A stretch of DNA of 14,887 bases from Bacteroidales bacterium (GCA_004552115.1 SFPH01000001.1:1-14887), one strand, 5' to 3'; positions 1 through 7,962 are shown, numbered from the stretch's first letter. Notes: generated by a model from the letters alone, not told the origin. Translations and numbers: made by a program.

Positions 1-1398
1 TGGTCCTTTGTGAGGGACATATATTACTATGTCCCGGTGCTGACAGGCGGCTTCCTTCTCCTGCTCTTCGGCATTCTCATCCAGGCTCTTCCCCTGGGAC
101 GGGAAAGAAGGCGTTCGCTCATCGCGGCCGGGATGCACAGAGGCTGCATGCTGATGCTGCGGGTGATGCCGTTCATACATTTCCGCAGGTTCGGACCGGA
201 CTGGGATAAGATCGACGTGTGGAGAGGCGCACCCGGCGTCGTGGTGGCCAACCATCAGTCCTCCCTGGATGTGTTCGTTATTGCGGCATTGTTCCCGAAG
301 GTCAAGTTCCTGGTGGCCGACTGGGTGGTCAAGTCTCCGCTCTTCTCCCTGATAACCAGGATGCTGGGCTATTATTCCAAGTCCGATGGGTACGAGTCCG
401 TGAAAGCCAGCCTGAAGGAAGACATCGACAACGGATGGTGCATCGCGATCTTCCCTGAAGGCACGAGGTCGCCGGACGGAAAGATCAGGCGTTTCCACAA
501 GGGGGCCTTCTACATGGCCTCGCAGCTCGGGGTTCCGCTGATTCCGGTTGCTGTCTACGGCAACAGGAGGATAATGCCCAAGAATGACGGCTTCAATATG
601 ACGGAGGGGCTCTCGGTCGCCCGCATACTGCCTGTCATCGATGCCGGAAATATTGAGTATCATAAGCTTACGACAATGGTCGAGAGCCTTGTCAAGACAG
701 CTTCGGAGGAGCTTGAAAACAGGTATGACAGTCCGGAGAATCCGTATTTCAGGAAGGCTCTGGAGTCCTGCTACATATACAAGGGCCCTGTGACCGAGTG
801 GTACGTGAGGGTAAAGACAGGCCTCGAGGACTGCTATACGGCTTACAATGAGGTTCTTCCGGAGAGCGGAACAATAACGGACATCGGTTGCGGAATGGGG
901 CAGATGGCATTGATGCTTTCGATGTTCAGACCGCAGCGCCGGATTCTCGGTATCGATTATGACTCATCCAAGATAGAGGTGGCGGAGAACTGTTGGGTGA
1001 AGAAGACATTGCCGTTGCTGGAATTCAGATGCGCCGAAGCCATGGAAGCCGATTTTCCGGAAAGTGATGCCTTCATCATCAGCGATATGCTGCATTATCT
1101 TCCTGAGGAGCAGCAATTTGCATTGCTCGAGAAATGCCTGTCCAAATTGCGCCCCGGAGGAGTCATCCTGGTGCGCGAGGGCAATTCCTCGGATGTGAAG
1201 GGACAGAAGATGACGGCTCTGTCCGAGGTTATGTCAACGAGGGTATTCAGCTTCAACAAGACTTCCGGCAAACTGCATTTCACCTCAGCTTCCATCCTGC
1301 GGGACTATGCAGAAAGACTCGGGATGGACTTCTCGGAGGTGCACAAGAACCGCCTCTCCGCCAATACATTGTATCTGTTCAAATCCACTGGCTTATGA
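1..1398 (+). CDS. Lysophospholipid acyltransferase fused to SAM methyltransferase; 5'-truncated, probably C-terminal part of an MMPL-transporter trifunctional protein
   Basis: The reading frame is open to the left edge (codons 1-9 read W-S-F before the GTG at 10), so the true start lies outside. Numbering from the GTG: a hydrophobic segment at about 8-28; a PlsC-type acyltransferase domain with NHQSSLD (81-87, the NHx4D catalytic motif), FPEGTRS (148-154) and VPLIPVAVYG (175-184); then a class I SAM methyltransferase with motif I DIGCGMGQ (291-298), the acidic strand end LGIDYD (313-318) and SDMLHYLP (358-365). PlsC enzymes transfer an acyl group to a lysophospholipid-like acceptor at the inner membrane. 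In Bacteroidota this pair is commonly fused behind an MMPL/RND lipid exporter, and the single membrane helix at the start fits the last helix of such a transporter, but that part is not visible here. Its stop overlaps the next start (ATGA). The substrate is unknown; from context it may be an aryl-polyene-like lipid. Confidence 0.88.
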   Translation, partial: WSFVRDIYYYVPVLTGGFLLLLFGILIQALPLGRERRRSLIAAGMHRGCMLMLRVMPFIHFRRFGPDWDKIDVWRGAPGVVVANHQSSLDVFVIAALFPKVKFLVADWVVKSPLFSLITRMLGYYSKSDGYESVKASLKEDIDNGWCIAIFPEGTRSPDGKIRRFHKGAFYMASQLGVPLIPVAVYGNRRIMPKNDGFNMTEGLSVARILPVIDAGNIEYHKLTTMVESLVKTASEELENRYDSPENPYFRKALESCYIYKGPVTEWYVRVKTGLEDCYTAYNEVLPESGTITDIGCGMGQMALMLSMFRPQRRILGIDYDSSKIEVAENCWVKKTLPLLEFRCAEAMEADFPESDAFIISDMLHYLPEEQQFALLEKCLSKLRPGGVILVREGNSSDVKGQKMTALSEVMSTRVFSFNKTSGKLHFTSASILRDYAERLGMDFSEVHKNRLSANTLYLFKSTGL

Positions 1399-3065
1399 AG
1401 AGGATTCTGAAAATTACATTAGGCCTGCTTGCGGGACTTGCCGCAATCCTCGCCGCCGCTGCCCTGGCAATCATAGTCCTGCACTCCTCCGCCGATCTGG
1501 AAGAGCCGGAATTTACGCCATCCCCGGGAGTCGCGGAATGTTCAGACAGCCTGAGGGTATGGAAGGACAACTACTTGAGATACGACAGGTCAGGATTGAT
1601 GGAAATGCGCATTTCAGGCTCCGCCTTCGAGAGGGGAGAGGCTATCGGAAAACTTGCCCCGGACCTGCTGAAAGCCCAGGAGAAGGCCTTTGTGGACAAG
1701 CTTTATGAACTTGTCCCTTCGGAGTTCTACAGGCGTTTCCTGATGTATTTCATATATATATTCAACCGGGATCTGGGAAAGAATGTCCCTTTTGAATACC
1801 GCAGGGAAATAAAGGCAATGTCGGAGTACTGCAGCAGGGAATACGATGCCTACGGAACTCCCTACGAGAGGCAGATGCAGTACCATTCCGCCCACGACAT
1901 CGGCCACGTGATGCAGGATTACATGCTTGTGGGCTGCACATCCTTCGCCGTCTGGGGGGATGAGAGCGTGGACGGGGAAATCATCGCGGGACGGAATTTC
2001 GACTTCTACATGGGCGAGGACTTCGCCGGCAGGAACATTGTCCTGGTGGAGAGGCCGGATTCAGGATATGCTTATGTGTCAGTCACATGGCCGGGCATGA
2101 CGGGAGTCCTTTCCGGGATGAACGAGAAGGGCCTGACCGTATCCATCAACGCCTCGAAGCTTGAGACTCCGAAGATGTCGGCCACACCGGTCTCCATTCT
2201 GGCTAAGGAGATACTGCAATATGCCTCCGACATTGAGGAGGCCATCTGCATCGCCCGGGCTGCGAAGACATTTGTAAGCGAATCATTCCTGATATGTTCG
2301 GCTTCGGACGGACGTGCCGCCGTCATCGAGAAGACTCCTTCAGAAATGGCCGTTTACGATCCGGCAGCCAATGATCCTGACTGTTGCAGGGTTGTCTGTG
2401 CAAATCATTATCAATCAGACCTTTTCCGAGACAGGGAAGAAAACCTTGCGAATCTTCGGGAGAGCGATTCCGGCCATCGTTTCCGCCGTGTGGAAGAACT
2501 GCTGGATTCGCTGGGAAAAATCGGTCCGAAATCGGCGGCATTGATCCTTAGGGACCGCAGGGGCGCAGGCGGCAAGGATATCGGCATGTGCAATGAACTG
2601 TCCATCAATCAGCTGCTTGCAATGCACTCAGTCATTTTCAAGCCTTCTTCGCGAGAAATCTGGGTTTCCACCTATCCTTGGCAATGCGGTGAGTTCATCC
2701 GTTTCCGCCTGGATGACATCCTGGATTCTCCCGTCCCGCCGTATCACAGGGACAGTTCGAAGGACATTCCGGAGGACATCTTCCTCCATTCAGAATCATT
2801 CAGAAACCTTCTGAAGTTCAAGCGGAGCAGTGCAGGAATCAGGTCGGCAATCTCTTCAGGGACTGAAATCCCAGAAGATTCGATATCGGCCTATATCGGA
2901 CTTAATCCATTGTATTACAATGCGTACAACCTTGCTGGCGACTATTTCCTTGCAAAAGGAGACGAGGGTAATGCTTGTGAGCTATGGAAAAAATCATTAA
3001 CTTTCGAGATGAAATTGCAGGAACGCAATCTCATCGAAAAGAAAATAGAGAGGTATAAACGATGA
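1395..3065 (+). CDS. C45-family autoproteolytic acyltransferase/hydrolase (Ntn-hydrolase fold), membrane-anchored, with TPR-like tail
   Basis: A 556-residue protein. The start at 1395 is chosen because it overlaps the previous stop as ATGA and is followed at once by a signal-anchor helix (about residues 4-30). The frame is open further upstream, but that part lies inside the upstream methyltransferase. The core shows GCTSFA at 180-185, with Cys181 as the likely N-terminal nucleophile released by cleavage after Gly180, and GRNFDF at 199-204, both characteristic of the acyl-CoA:6-aminopenicillanate acyltransferase/acid-ceramidase-like C45 family. About 150 residues between the helix and Cys181 would be the pro-part. 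The C-terminus (about 497-540) reads like one TPR unit (LNPLYYNAYNLAGDYFLAKG). The anchor suggests a periplasm-facing enzyme forming or cleaving an amide or ester on a lipid. Family assignment is firm; substrate is unknown. It overlaps the next gene by 4 nt, so co-expression is likely. Confidence 0.85.
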   Translation: MKRILKITLGLLAGLAAILAAAALAIIVLHSSADLEEPEFTPSPGVAECSDSLRVWKDNYLRYDRSGLMEMRISGSAFERGEAIGKLAPDLLKAQEKAFVDKLYELVPSEFYRRFLMYFIYIFNRDLGKNVPFEYRREIKAMSEYCSREYDAYGTPYERQMQYHSAHDIGHVMQDYMLVGCTSFAVWGDESVDGEIIAGRNFDFYMGEDFAGRNIVLVERPDSGYAYVSVTWPGMTGVLSGMNEKGLTVSINASKLETPKMSATPVSILAKEILQYASDIEEAICIARAAKTFVSESFLICSASDGRAAVIEKTPSEMAVYDPAANDPDCCRVVCANHYQSDLFRDREENLANLRESDSGHRFRRVEELLDSLGKIGPKSAALILRDRRGAGGKDIGMCNELSINQLLAMHSVIFKPSSREIWVSTYPWQCGEFIRFRLDDILDSPVPPYHRDSSKDIPEDIFLHSESFRNLLKFKRSSAGIRSAISSGTEIPEDSISAYIGLNPLYYNAYNLAGDYFLAKGDEGNACELWKKSLTFEMKLQERNLIEKKIERYKR

Positions 3066-4366
3066 ATATGGAACGAAATCAAGGTATCCAATTCCTCTCC
3101 CGGGAGGAAATCCGGGCATATCAGGAGAAGCGGATGGCCGAGGCTCTGGACTATGTGTCGAAGAATTCTCCTTTCTACAGCAAGTTATTCAGTGACAATC
3201 ATATAGATATTTCCAAAATCCGCACTCTCGACGATCTGAGCTGCATTCCTGTCACCACGAAGCCGGACTTGCAGAGCCGGAATCAGGATTTTGTCTGCGT
3301 TCCTCCTTCGGAAATAGTGGATTATCCCACGACATCAGGCACCCTCGGCGACCCGGTCACCTTTGCCGAGACGGAATCCGATCTCGAGCATCTGGCCTAC
3401 AATGAGTTCCTTTCCTTTTCCACGGCAGGCTGCACCAGGGACGACATCATCCAGCTGATGGTCACCATCGACCGTCGCTTCATGGCCGGCCTGGCATATT
3501 TTCTCGGAGCCAGGAAACTCGGAATGGGTTCGGTGAGAGTCGGTAACGGAATCCCTGAACTTCAATGGGATACCATCAGGAGAATCCATCCTACTGTGGG
3601 AATGGCCGTGCCGTCATTCCTGATCAAGCTGATAGATTTCGCAGAGTCGCACGGGATTGACTACCGCGCTTCCTCATTGAGGAAATGCGTCTGCATCGGC
3701 GAGGCCCTGCGTGATCCGAAGACATTCGAATTGAACACCCTCGGTCAGGTCATACACGAGAAATGGCCTGAACTTGAGCTGTATACGACATATGCGTCCA
3801 CTGAGATGCAGCACAGCTTCACGGACTGCCGCTATTTCAACGGAGGCCATCTCCAGCCTGAATTGCTGATCGTGGAGTTCCTTGACGACAATGACAGGCC
3901 TGTCCCTGAAGGCGAGGCCGGTGAGGTCACGATCACGACTCTCGGAGTGACCGGAATGCCTCTCGTGAGGTTCAAGACCGGAGATATGGTCTATCATTAT
4001 GACGAACCTTGCCGGTGCGGGCGCAATACTGTGAGAGTCAGCTCGGTAGTTGGACGCAAGCGGCAGATGATAAAGTTCAAGGGAACTACTCTCTATCCGC
4101 CTGCCCTCTTCGATATCCTGGACAATATCCCGGAGGTGAAGAACTATGTGGTGGAGGTTGGAACGAGCAGCATCGGTACCGACGACGTGCTTGTCCATGT
4201 CGGCACTCTCAATCCTTCAGAACGCTTCGAGAAGGAAATAAAGGATATATTCAGGGCCAAGGTCAGGGTCGCACCGTCCGTAATCTTCCATGACCCGGAA
4301 GAAGTTGCAAGGATGCTTTATCCGCCTATGAGCCGCAAGCCCGTGAAATTCATTGACAACAGATAA
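3062..4366 (+). CDS. PaaK-like AMP-forming acyl/aryl-CoA ligase
   Basis: A 434-residue protein of the phenylacetate-CoA ligase (PaaK) branch of adenylate-forming enzymes, close to the usual family length of about 430-450. Visible motifs: the P-loop TTSGTLGDPVT (90-100), YASTE (244-248) in place of the usual YGxxE, FKTGDM (304-309), a CRCGR segment (317-321) as in PaaK enzymes, the hinge GRKRQMIKFKG (331-341) and the C-terminal KPVKFIDNR (426-434), where Lys426 aligns by eye with the catalytic lysine. The reaction would be carboxylate + ATP + CoA (or carrier-protein thiol) to thioester + AMP + PPi. In an aryl-polyene-like locus the equivalent ligase activates the aromatic starter acid; that substrate is inferred from context only. 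ATG at 3062 overlaps the upstream stop by 4 nt; a second in-frame ATG lies at 3068. The stop overlaps the following ATG by one base. Confidence 0.87.
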   Translation: MNMERNQGIQFLSREEIRAYQEKRMAEALDYVSKNSPFYSKLFSDNHIDISKIRTLDDLSCIPVTTKPDLQSRNQDFVCVPPSEIVDYPTTSGTLGDPVTFAETESDLEHLAYNEFLSFSTAGCTRDDIIQLMVTIDRRFMAGLAYFLGARKLGMGSVRVGNGIPELQWDTIRRIHPTVGMAVPSFLIKLIDFAESHGIDYRASSLRKCVCIGEALRDPKTFELNTLGQVIHEKWPELELYTTYASTEMQHSFTDCRYFNGGHLQPELLIVEFLDDNDRPVPEGEAGEVTITTLGVTGMPLVRFKTGDMVYHYDEPCRCGRNTVRVSSVVGRKRQMIKFKGTTLYPPALFDILDNIPEVKNYVVEVGTSSIGTDDVLVHVGTLNPSERFEKEIKDIFRAKVRVAPSVIFHDPEEVARMLYPPMSRKPVKFIDNR

Positions 4367-4377
4367 TGATTGATATT

Positions 4378-5055
4378 ATGAAAAAGGTTTTTTTGACAAT
4401 GGCCGCATTGTTTACGGTGTTTGCGGTTTCCAATGCACAGAATCCTGAGGCATGGGAGGATAAGCTGACATTCTATGGCATTGATTTCAGCATGACCAGG
4501 GTTGTGGGCGCCCCCGAATCGGCAGAAGAGTTCGTCGAGGCTTTCTCCGGCATCAACCAGCTATTGCTCAGCGAGCCGGACAAGTACGTTGAACCCCTCT
4601 CCGTCAGGCTCAAGAAACATATCGACTCGGTGGATATCGACCCTGTACTGGCTGTCATCAAGGAAATTGACCCTGAGGAAATCAAAATCAACAAATCCGC
4701 TGATTTGCTTTCTGAGGACGATCTCAAATATGCTGTCATGGGACTTGACCTGAAACCCGGCACCGGTATAGGCCTTCTGGTCGTATGCGGTGAACTGAAC
4801 AAGGGAACGGAATACGGCACATTCTATTATGTAGTCTTCGACAATGAGGACATGACCATTCTCGATACCTGGGCATCCAAGGGAAAATCAGGCGGAATAG
4901 GCCTGCGGAACTATTGGGCAAGGTCTTTCTACCGTACTATCGCCGAAATCAATCCATCCCGTTTCTATCAGGCCAAGAAGAAGGTCAAGGACGGACTGAA
5001 CAGGGGAGTGGAGACTGTGAAGAAAGGCTTTGAGAAGAAAGATAAGGAACAGTGA
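4378..5055 (+). CDS. Hypothetical secreted protein, last gene of the operon
   Basis: I do not recognise the family. From the ATG at 4378 the product is 225 residues and begins with a clean type I signal peptide: Lys-Lys, then a hydrophobic stretch, then SNA before Gln21 (likely cleavage after Ala20). An ATG at 4366, sharing one base with the upstream stop, would add four residues (MIDI) ahead of the signal peptide; I prefer 4378 because it gives a standard signal sequence. The mature protein is acidic in its middle (many Asp/Glu, about 75-120), has a beta-like central part (GIGLLVVCGEL, TFYYVVFDNEDMTILDTW), and ends in a Lys-rich, probably helical tail (about 194-225). No lipobox cysteine and no membrane helix after the signal are seen, so it is probably periplasmic. 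Being co-transcribed with a ligase, a hydrolase and an acyltransferase suggests an accessory role in handling the same lipid product, but this is inference. Confidence 0.72.
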   Translation: MKKVFLTMAALFTVFAVSNAQNPEAWEDKLTFYGIDFSMTRVVGAPESAEEFVEAFSGINQLLLSEPDKYVEPLSVRLKKHIDSVDIDPVLAVIKEIDPEEIKINKSADLLSEDDLKYAVMGLDLKPGTGIGLLVVCGELNKGTEYGTFYYVVFDNEDMTILDTWASKGKSGGIGLRNYWARSFYRTIAEINPSRFYQAKKKVKDGLNRGVETVKKGFEKKDKEQ

Positions 5056-5099
5056 AACTTATGAAAGAACCAAGAACAAGAAGATAATGGGATAATGAA

Positions 5100-5125
5100 A
5101 AAGGTCGGCTTCCGGGCCGACCTTT
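5100..5125. terminator. Bidirectional intrinsic terminator between convergent operons
   Basis: A perfect 10-bp inverted repeat (AAAGGTCGGC / GCCGACCTTT) with a 6-base loop (TTCCGG). Read on the minus strand it is followed by a T5 run, the stronger terminator direction, and it sits just past the hpf stop. Read on the plus strand it follows the region 1 operon with a shorter T3 run. It separates two converging transcription units, so it probably serves both. Confidence 0.85.
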
Positions 5126-5131
5126 CTGCAA

Positions 5132-5422
5132 TTATTCGTTCTTGCGTTCCTTATGTCTTGTCAACTTCTCCTTCATTGCGTCTGCGCAATCGTTGACGGC
5201 TTCTTCAAATGTCTTCGCATTCCTCTCGATAACCTGAGAGCCGCCCGGGATATGAACAATCAGCTTGACGTCCTTGTTGTCCGGCTTCTCCAGAAGGGAA
5301 AGAACCACCTCCACTCCGGTAATCTGGTCGTCGAACTTGCCGATCTTTGAGACCTTTTTCTCAACGAAATCCAGAAGCTTCTGGTCAGCGTCGAATTTGA
5401 GCGACTGAATCCTAATCTCCAT
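5132..5422 (-). CDS. hpf: Ribosome hibernation-promoting factor, short form (HPF/RaiA family)
   Basis: A 96-residue protein with the HPF/YfiA beta-alpha-beta fold pattern: MEIRIQSLKFDADQKLLDFV, then KVSKIGKF, a strand ITGVEVVLSLL, a strand KDVKLIVHIPGG, and the C-terminal helix FEEAVNDCADAMKEKLTRHK with the basic end expected to contact 16S rRNA. The length matches short HPF, with no long C-terminal dimerisation domain. Members bind the 30S decoding region in stationary phase and inactivate ribosomes. The start lies inside the end of the recombinase gene (11-nt overlap, ATGGAGATTAG) and is preceded by a strong Shine-Dalgarno sequence, so translation probably starts independently rather than only by coupling. 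It is the last gene before the terminator at 5100-5125. Confidence 0.93.
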   Translation of the reverse strand: MEIRIQSLKFDADQKLLDFVEKKVSKIGKFDDQITGVEVVLSLLEKPDNKDVKLIVHIPGGSQVIERNAKTFEEAVNDCADAMKEKLTRHKERKNE

Positions 5423-6428
5423 TGTTACCTCCTCTTTTTGCCCTTGGGTGGGCGTTTGAATAAATATTCTTCAGTTGTTCAATGCTGGTGTGGGTATAGA
5501 CCTGGGTCGCCGCCAGAGACGAGTGTCCGAGCATTTCCTTTATCGAATATATGTCGGCTCCGTCATCCATCAGCTCCGTGGCAATCGTATGCCTGAGAGC
5601 GTGCGGGGACTTTCTGCCTGTCATTCCTTCAATGCCGGCGAACTCCTTCTTCACTGTCCTGTCAACGAATACCGGATAGAGTCCATTTCCGCTGAAAGTG
5701 ACGAGAAGCGGCTCCTCGAGACCTCTTTTCCGTCCCAACATCGTTTCAACTGCTTTCAAATATAATGATATTTCTTCACATAAAGAAGAAGTCAGTGGAA
5801 TTTTGCGCATTTTGTCGCCCTTTCCGGTCACAGTCAATGTGGAACGTTTCAGGTCGGCAGATCCGCATGTGAGGGAAATGAGCTCAGCCCTGCGGATTCC
5901 GGTCTGGAAGAGTATGCTGATTATCAGGCGGGAAAGCCTTTTCCCGTACAGCTCCTCAATCATCTTGCAGGCACTTTCGCTCCGGTCGCCGCTGTCGATC
6001 AATTTCCTTAATTCCGTCAGCGATTCGGCCCCGGCATGCCAGGCGCTTCCATTGAAATACTTTTCGAGCGACTTCTGCCTGTAGAATACCGGGAGGCTGT
6101 TCTTCTCCTCCGGCCTCCTGACCTTGGATGCCGGGTTGTCCTTTATGATGTCCCTGCCCAGAAGATACCGGCAGAAACTGCTCAATGCGGAGATATGCTG
6201 GCATATTGTCCTCGCCGACAGGCCTTTGTCGTGAAGGGCGGCCATGTATCTGGATATCATGCCCGCGTTCAGCCCGGAGATCATGGCCCGGTCATCCGTC
6301 TGAAGCCCGTCCCCGTTTCCGGACAGAAATTCCGAGAATGACTTCAGAATCTCACCATAGATGCTGCAGGTGCGTTCGGAATACCTTTTCACACCGCGGA
6401 TATAGGATATGAAATCGTCAGTGTACAT
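5412..6428 (-). CDS. xerC: Xer-type tyrosine recombinase
   Basis: A 338-residue tyrosine recombinase with a SAM-like N-terminal core-binding domain (about 1-105) and a C-terminal catalytic domain. All six active-site residues are present: Arg179 (TGIRRAEL), Lys203 (TGKGDK), His276 and Arg279 (SPHALRH), His302 (LGHSS) and Tyr311 (TQVYTH). Their spacing (24, 73, 3, 23, 9) matches what I recall for E. coli XerD, but the catalytic Arg is about 30 residues further from the N-terminus, so there is extra sequence around 126-165. Gene context (cca upstream by 7 nt, hpf overlapping downstream) is housekeeping, favouring chromosome-dimer resolution at dif over phage or transposon integration. XerC versus XerD cannot be decided from this copy, so the symbol is provisional. 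Start at 6428 is the first Met of the open frame. Confidence 0.9.
   Translation of the reverse strand: MYTDDFISYIRGVKRYSERTCSIYGEILKSFSEFLSGNGDGLQTDDRAMISGLNAGMISRYMAALHDKGLSARTICQHISALSSFCRYLLGRDIIKDNPASKVRRPEEKNSLPVFYRQKSLEKYFNGSAWHAGAESLTELRKLIDSGDRSESACKMIEELYGKRLSRLIISILFQTGIRRAELISLTCGSADLKRSTLTVTGKGDKMRKIPLTSSLCEEISLYLKAVETMLGRKRGLEEPLLVTFSGNGLYPVFVDRTVKKEFAGIEGMTGRKSPHALRHTIATELMDDGADIYSIKEMLGHSSLAATQVYTHTSIEQLKNIYSNAHPRAKRGGNNGD
5427..5433 (-). promoter_or_regulatory. Unusually strong Shine-Dalgarno sequence for hpf
   Basis: On the minus strand AGGAGGT lies 4 nt before the hpf ATG, within GAGGAGGT. It is almost fully complementary to the canonical 16S 3' end and overlaps the recombinase codons for Arg-Gly-Gly. 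Most other genes in this window have no such sequence, as is usual in Bacteroidota, where the anti-SD is normally sequestered. It supports the hpf start at 5422. Confidence 0.75.
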
Positions 6429-6435
6429 AGTGTCG

Positions 6436-7962
6436 CTATGCTTCCTTCAGGCCGATGACGGGGGCATACTCCCTCATCAGTCTGTCGGCCTCTTCGAAGT
6501 TGTTGCCTATGACTCCGTCCAGAATCGCATTCTTGACATATTCCTTCAATATCCCGATTTCCTTGCACGGAGGAATGCCGTAAACCTTCATGACATATTC
6601 GCCCGTAATCGGATTCTTGAAGTTACGGATTTCGTCCTTGGCCTCCACCTCAATGAGCTTTTCCTTCACGAGGGCGAAGTTCCGCCTGATTCTCTCGACC
6701 TTGACCGGGTTCTTGGAGGTGATGTCGGCATTGCAGAGCAGCATGAGGTCTGAAATCTCGTTTCCGGCATCGAACAGAAGCCTGCGGACGGCGGAATCTG
6801 TCACGACATCGTCCACGAGGGCGACCGGCCTGTGGTGGAGAAGCACGAGTTTCTGGACATATTTCATCTTCTCGTTCAGAGGCATTTTCAGCTGCTGGAA
6901 TATCTTCTGGACCATTCTGGAGCCGATTACCTCGTGGCCGTGGAAGGTCCAGCCAATGTTCTTGTCATAACGCTTGCTGGATGGCTTGCCTATGTCGTGA
7001 AGCAATGCGGCCCACCTCAGCCACAGGCAGGGCTCTGTCCTGACTTTTTCCTCGAAGCCGTCTCCTCCCTCGATGGGGGAGTAGTCGTGCAGACGGCCTT
7101 CTGCAATGGCCTTCAGCTCGTCGGAGGCGACATTGTCCAGAACCTGGAGGGTGTGGGAGAAATTGTCCTTGTGGCCCTTTCCGTCCACGGTCTCGATGCC
7201 CTTGAGCTTGCAGAGCTGGGGGAGTACATATTCGAGTAGCCCCGTCCTGTCCATCAGTTCGAATGCCATCGAAGGCTTCCTGCACAGAAGCATCTTGTTC
7301 AGTTCCTCGGCTATTCTTTCCTGAGAGAGAATGCTCATCCTGTCCTTCATCTTCCGCATTGCCGCCAATGATTCCGGAACGATCTCGAATGTGGTCTCGG
7401 GAGTGCTTAGCTTGGCGGCGAATCTCACGGCGCGGAGCATCCTGAGCGGGTCGTCGCTATATGTCGTTTCCGGGTCGAGAGGCGTGCGTATGATGCCGGC
7501 AGCAAGGTCCCTGATGCCTCCGAAGGGGTCCACCAGGGCTCCGTAGTCTTCTTTCTGGAGGCTGAATGCCATCGCATTGATCGTGAAGTCCCGGCGTTTC
7601 TGGTCGTCTTCCAGGCTGCCGTCCTCGACGATGGGCTTGCGGGAGTTGCGGTTGTAGGATTCCCTGCGTGCGCCGACGAACTCCACTTCCTGCCCCCTGT
7701 AGCGCAGCATTGCCGTCCCGAAATTGCGGAAAACCGATACCCTGCAATTGCGGTTCTCCTTCCTTTTCACAAGGTCGGCCACGGCCTCGGCGAGGGCTAT
7801 GCCGCTTCCCTCCACGACAACGTCAATGTCATCATTGGCCCTGCCGAGAAAGCAGTCCCTTACATAACCACCTATGACAAAGGCTCTTGTACCTGTTTCA
7901 GCCGCCGCTTCCGAGATGATGTGGAAGACGGGTGCGTCAATGAATCCTTCTGTGCGTGTCAT
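6436..7962 (-). CDS. cca: CCA tRNA nucleotidyltransferase with HD domain
   Basis: A 508-residue class II nucleotidyltransferase that adds or repairs the 3' CCA of tRNAs. In order: GGYVRD (31-36) and the metal-binding DDIDVVV (44-50), the RRDFTINAMAF segment (123-133), DPLRMLRAVRFA (171-182), the neck/body helices, and a C-terminal HD phosphohydrolase domain with HDIGK (322-326) and HGHE (341-344). The fusion with an HD domain is common in bacterial CCA enzymes, and the length is slightly above the typical 450-480. A poly(A) polymerase role cannot be excluded by sequence alone, but the motif pattern and HD domain favour CCA addition. It follows the HsdR-N gene by 12 nt and precedes the recombinase by 7 nt, so the four minus-strand genes probably form one operon. 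Confidence 0.92.
   Translation of the reverse strand: MTRTEGFIDAPVFHIISEAAAETGTRAFVIGGYVRDCFLGRANDDIDVVVEGSGIALAEAVADLVKRKENRNCRVSVFRNFGTAMLRYRGQEVEFVGARRESYNRNSRKPIVEDGSLEDDQKRRDFTINAMAFSLQKEDYGALVDPFGGIRDLAAGIIRTPLDPETTYSDDPLRMLRAVRFAAKLSTPETTFEIVPESLAAMRKMKDRMSILSQERIAEELNKMLLCRKPSMAFELMDRTGLLEYVLPQLCKLKGIETVDGKGHKDNFSHTLQVLDNVASDELKAIAEGRLHDYSPIEGGDGFEEKVRTEPCLWLRWAALLHDIGKPSSKRYDKNIGWTFHGHEVIGSRMVQKIFQQLKMPLNEKMKYVQKLVLLHHRPVALVDDVVTDSAVRRLLFDAGNEISDLMLLCNADITSKNPVKVERIRRNFALVKEKLIEVEAKDEIRNFKNPITGEYVMKVYGIPPCKEIGILKEYVKNAILDGVIGNNFEEADRLMREYAPVIGLKEA

Noticed and set aside
1134..1394. In-frame N-terminal extension of the C45 hydrolase frame
   Set aside because: It lies wholly inside the methyltransferase coding sequence, has no family similarity, and the ATG at 1395 is directly followed by a signal-anchor helix and uses the ATGA overlap seen at the next junction too.
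3674..4198. 174-codon open frame on the minus strand opposite the PaaK-like ligase
   Set aside because: Antisense shadow: no recognisable domain, while the plus strand carries all ligase motifs.
5412..6428. Tyrosine recombinase as a sign of an integrated mobile element
   Set aside because: Flanked by cca and hpf in one operon, no tRNA target, no direct repeats and no cargo genes; fits a chromosomal Xer protein.
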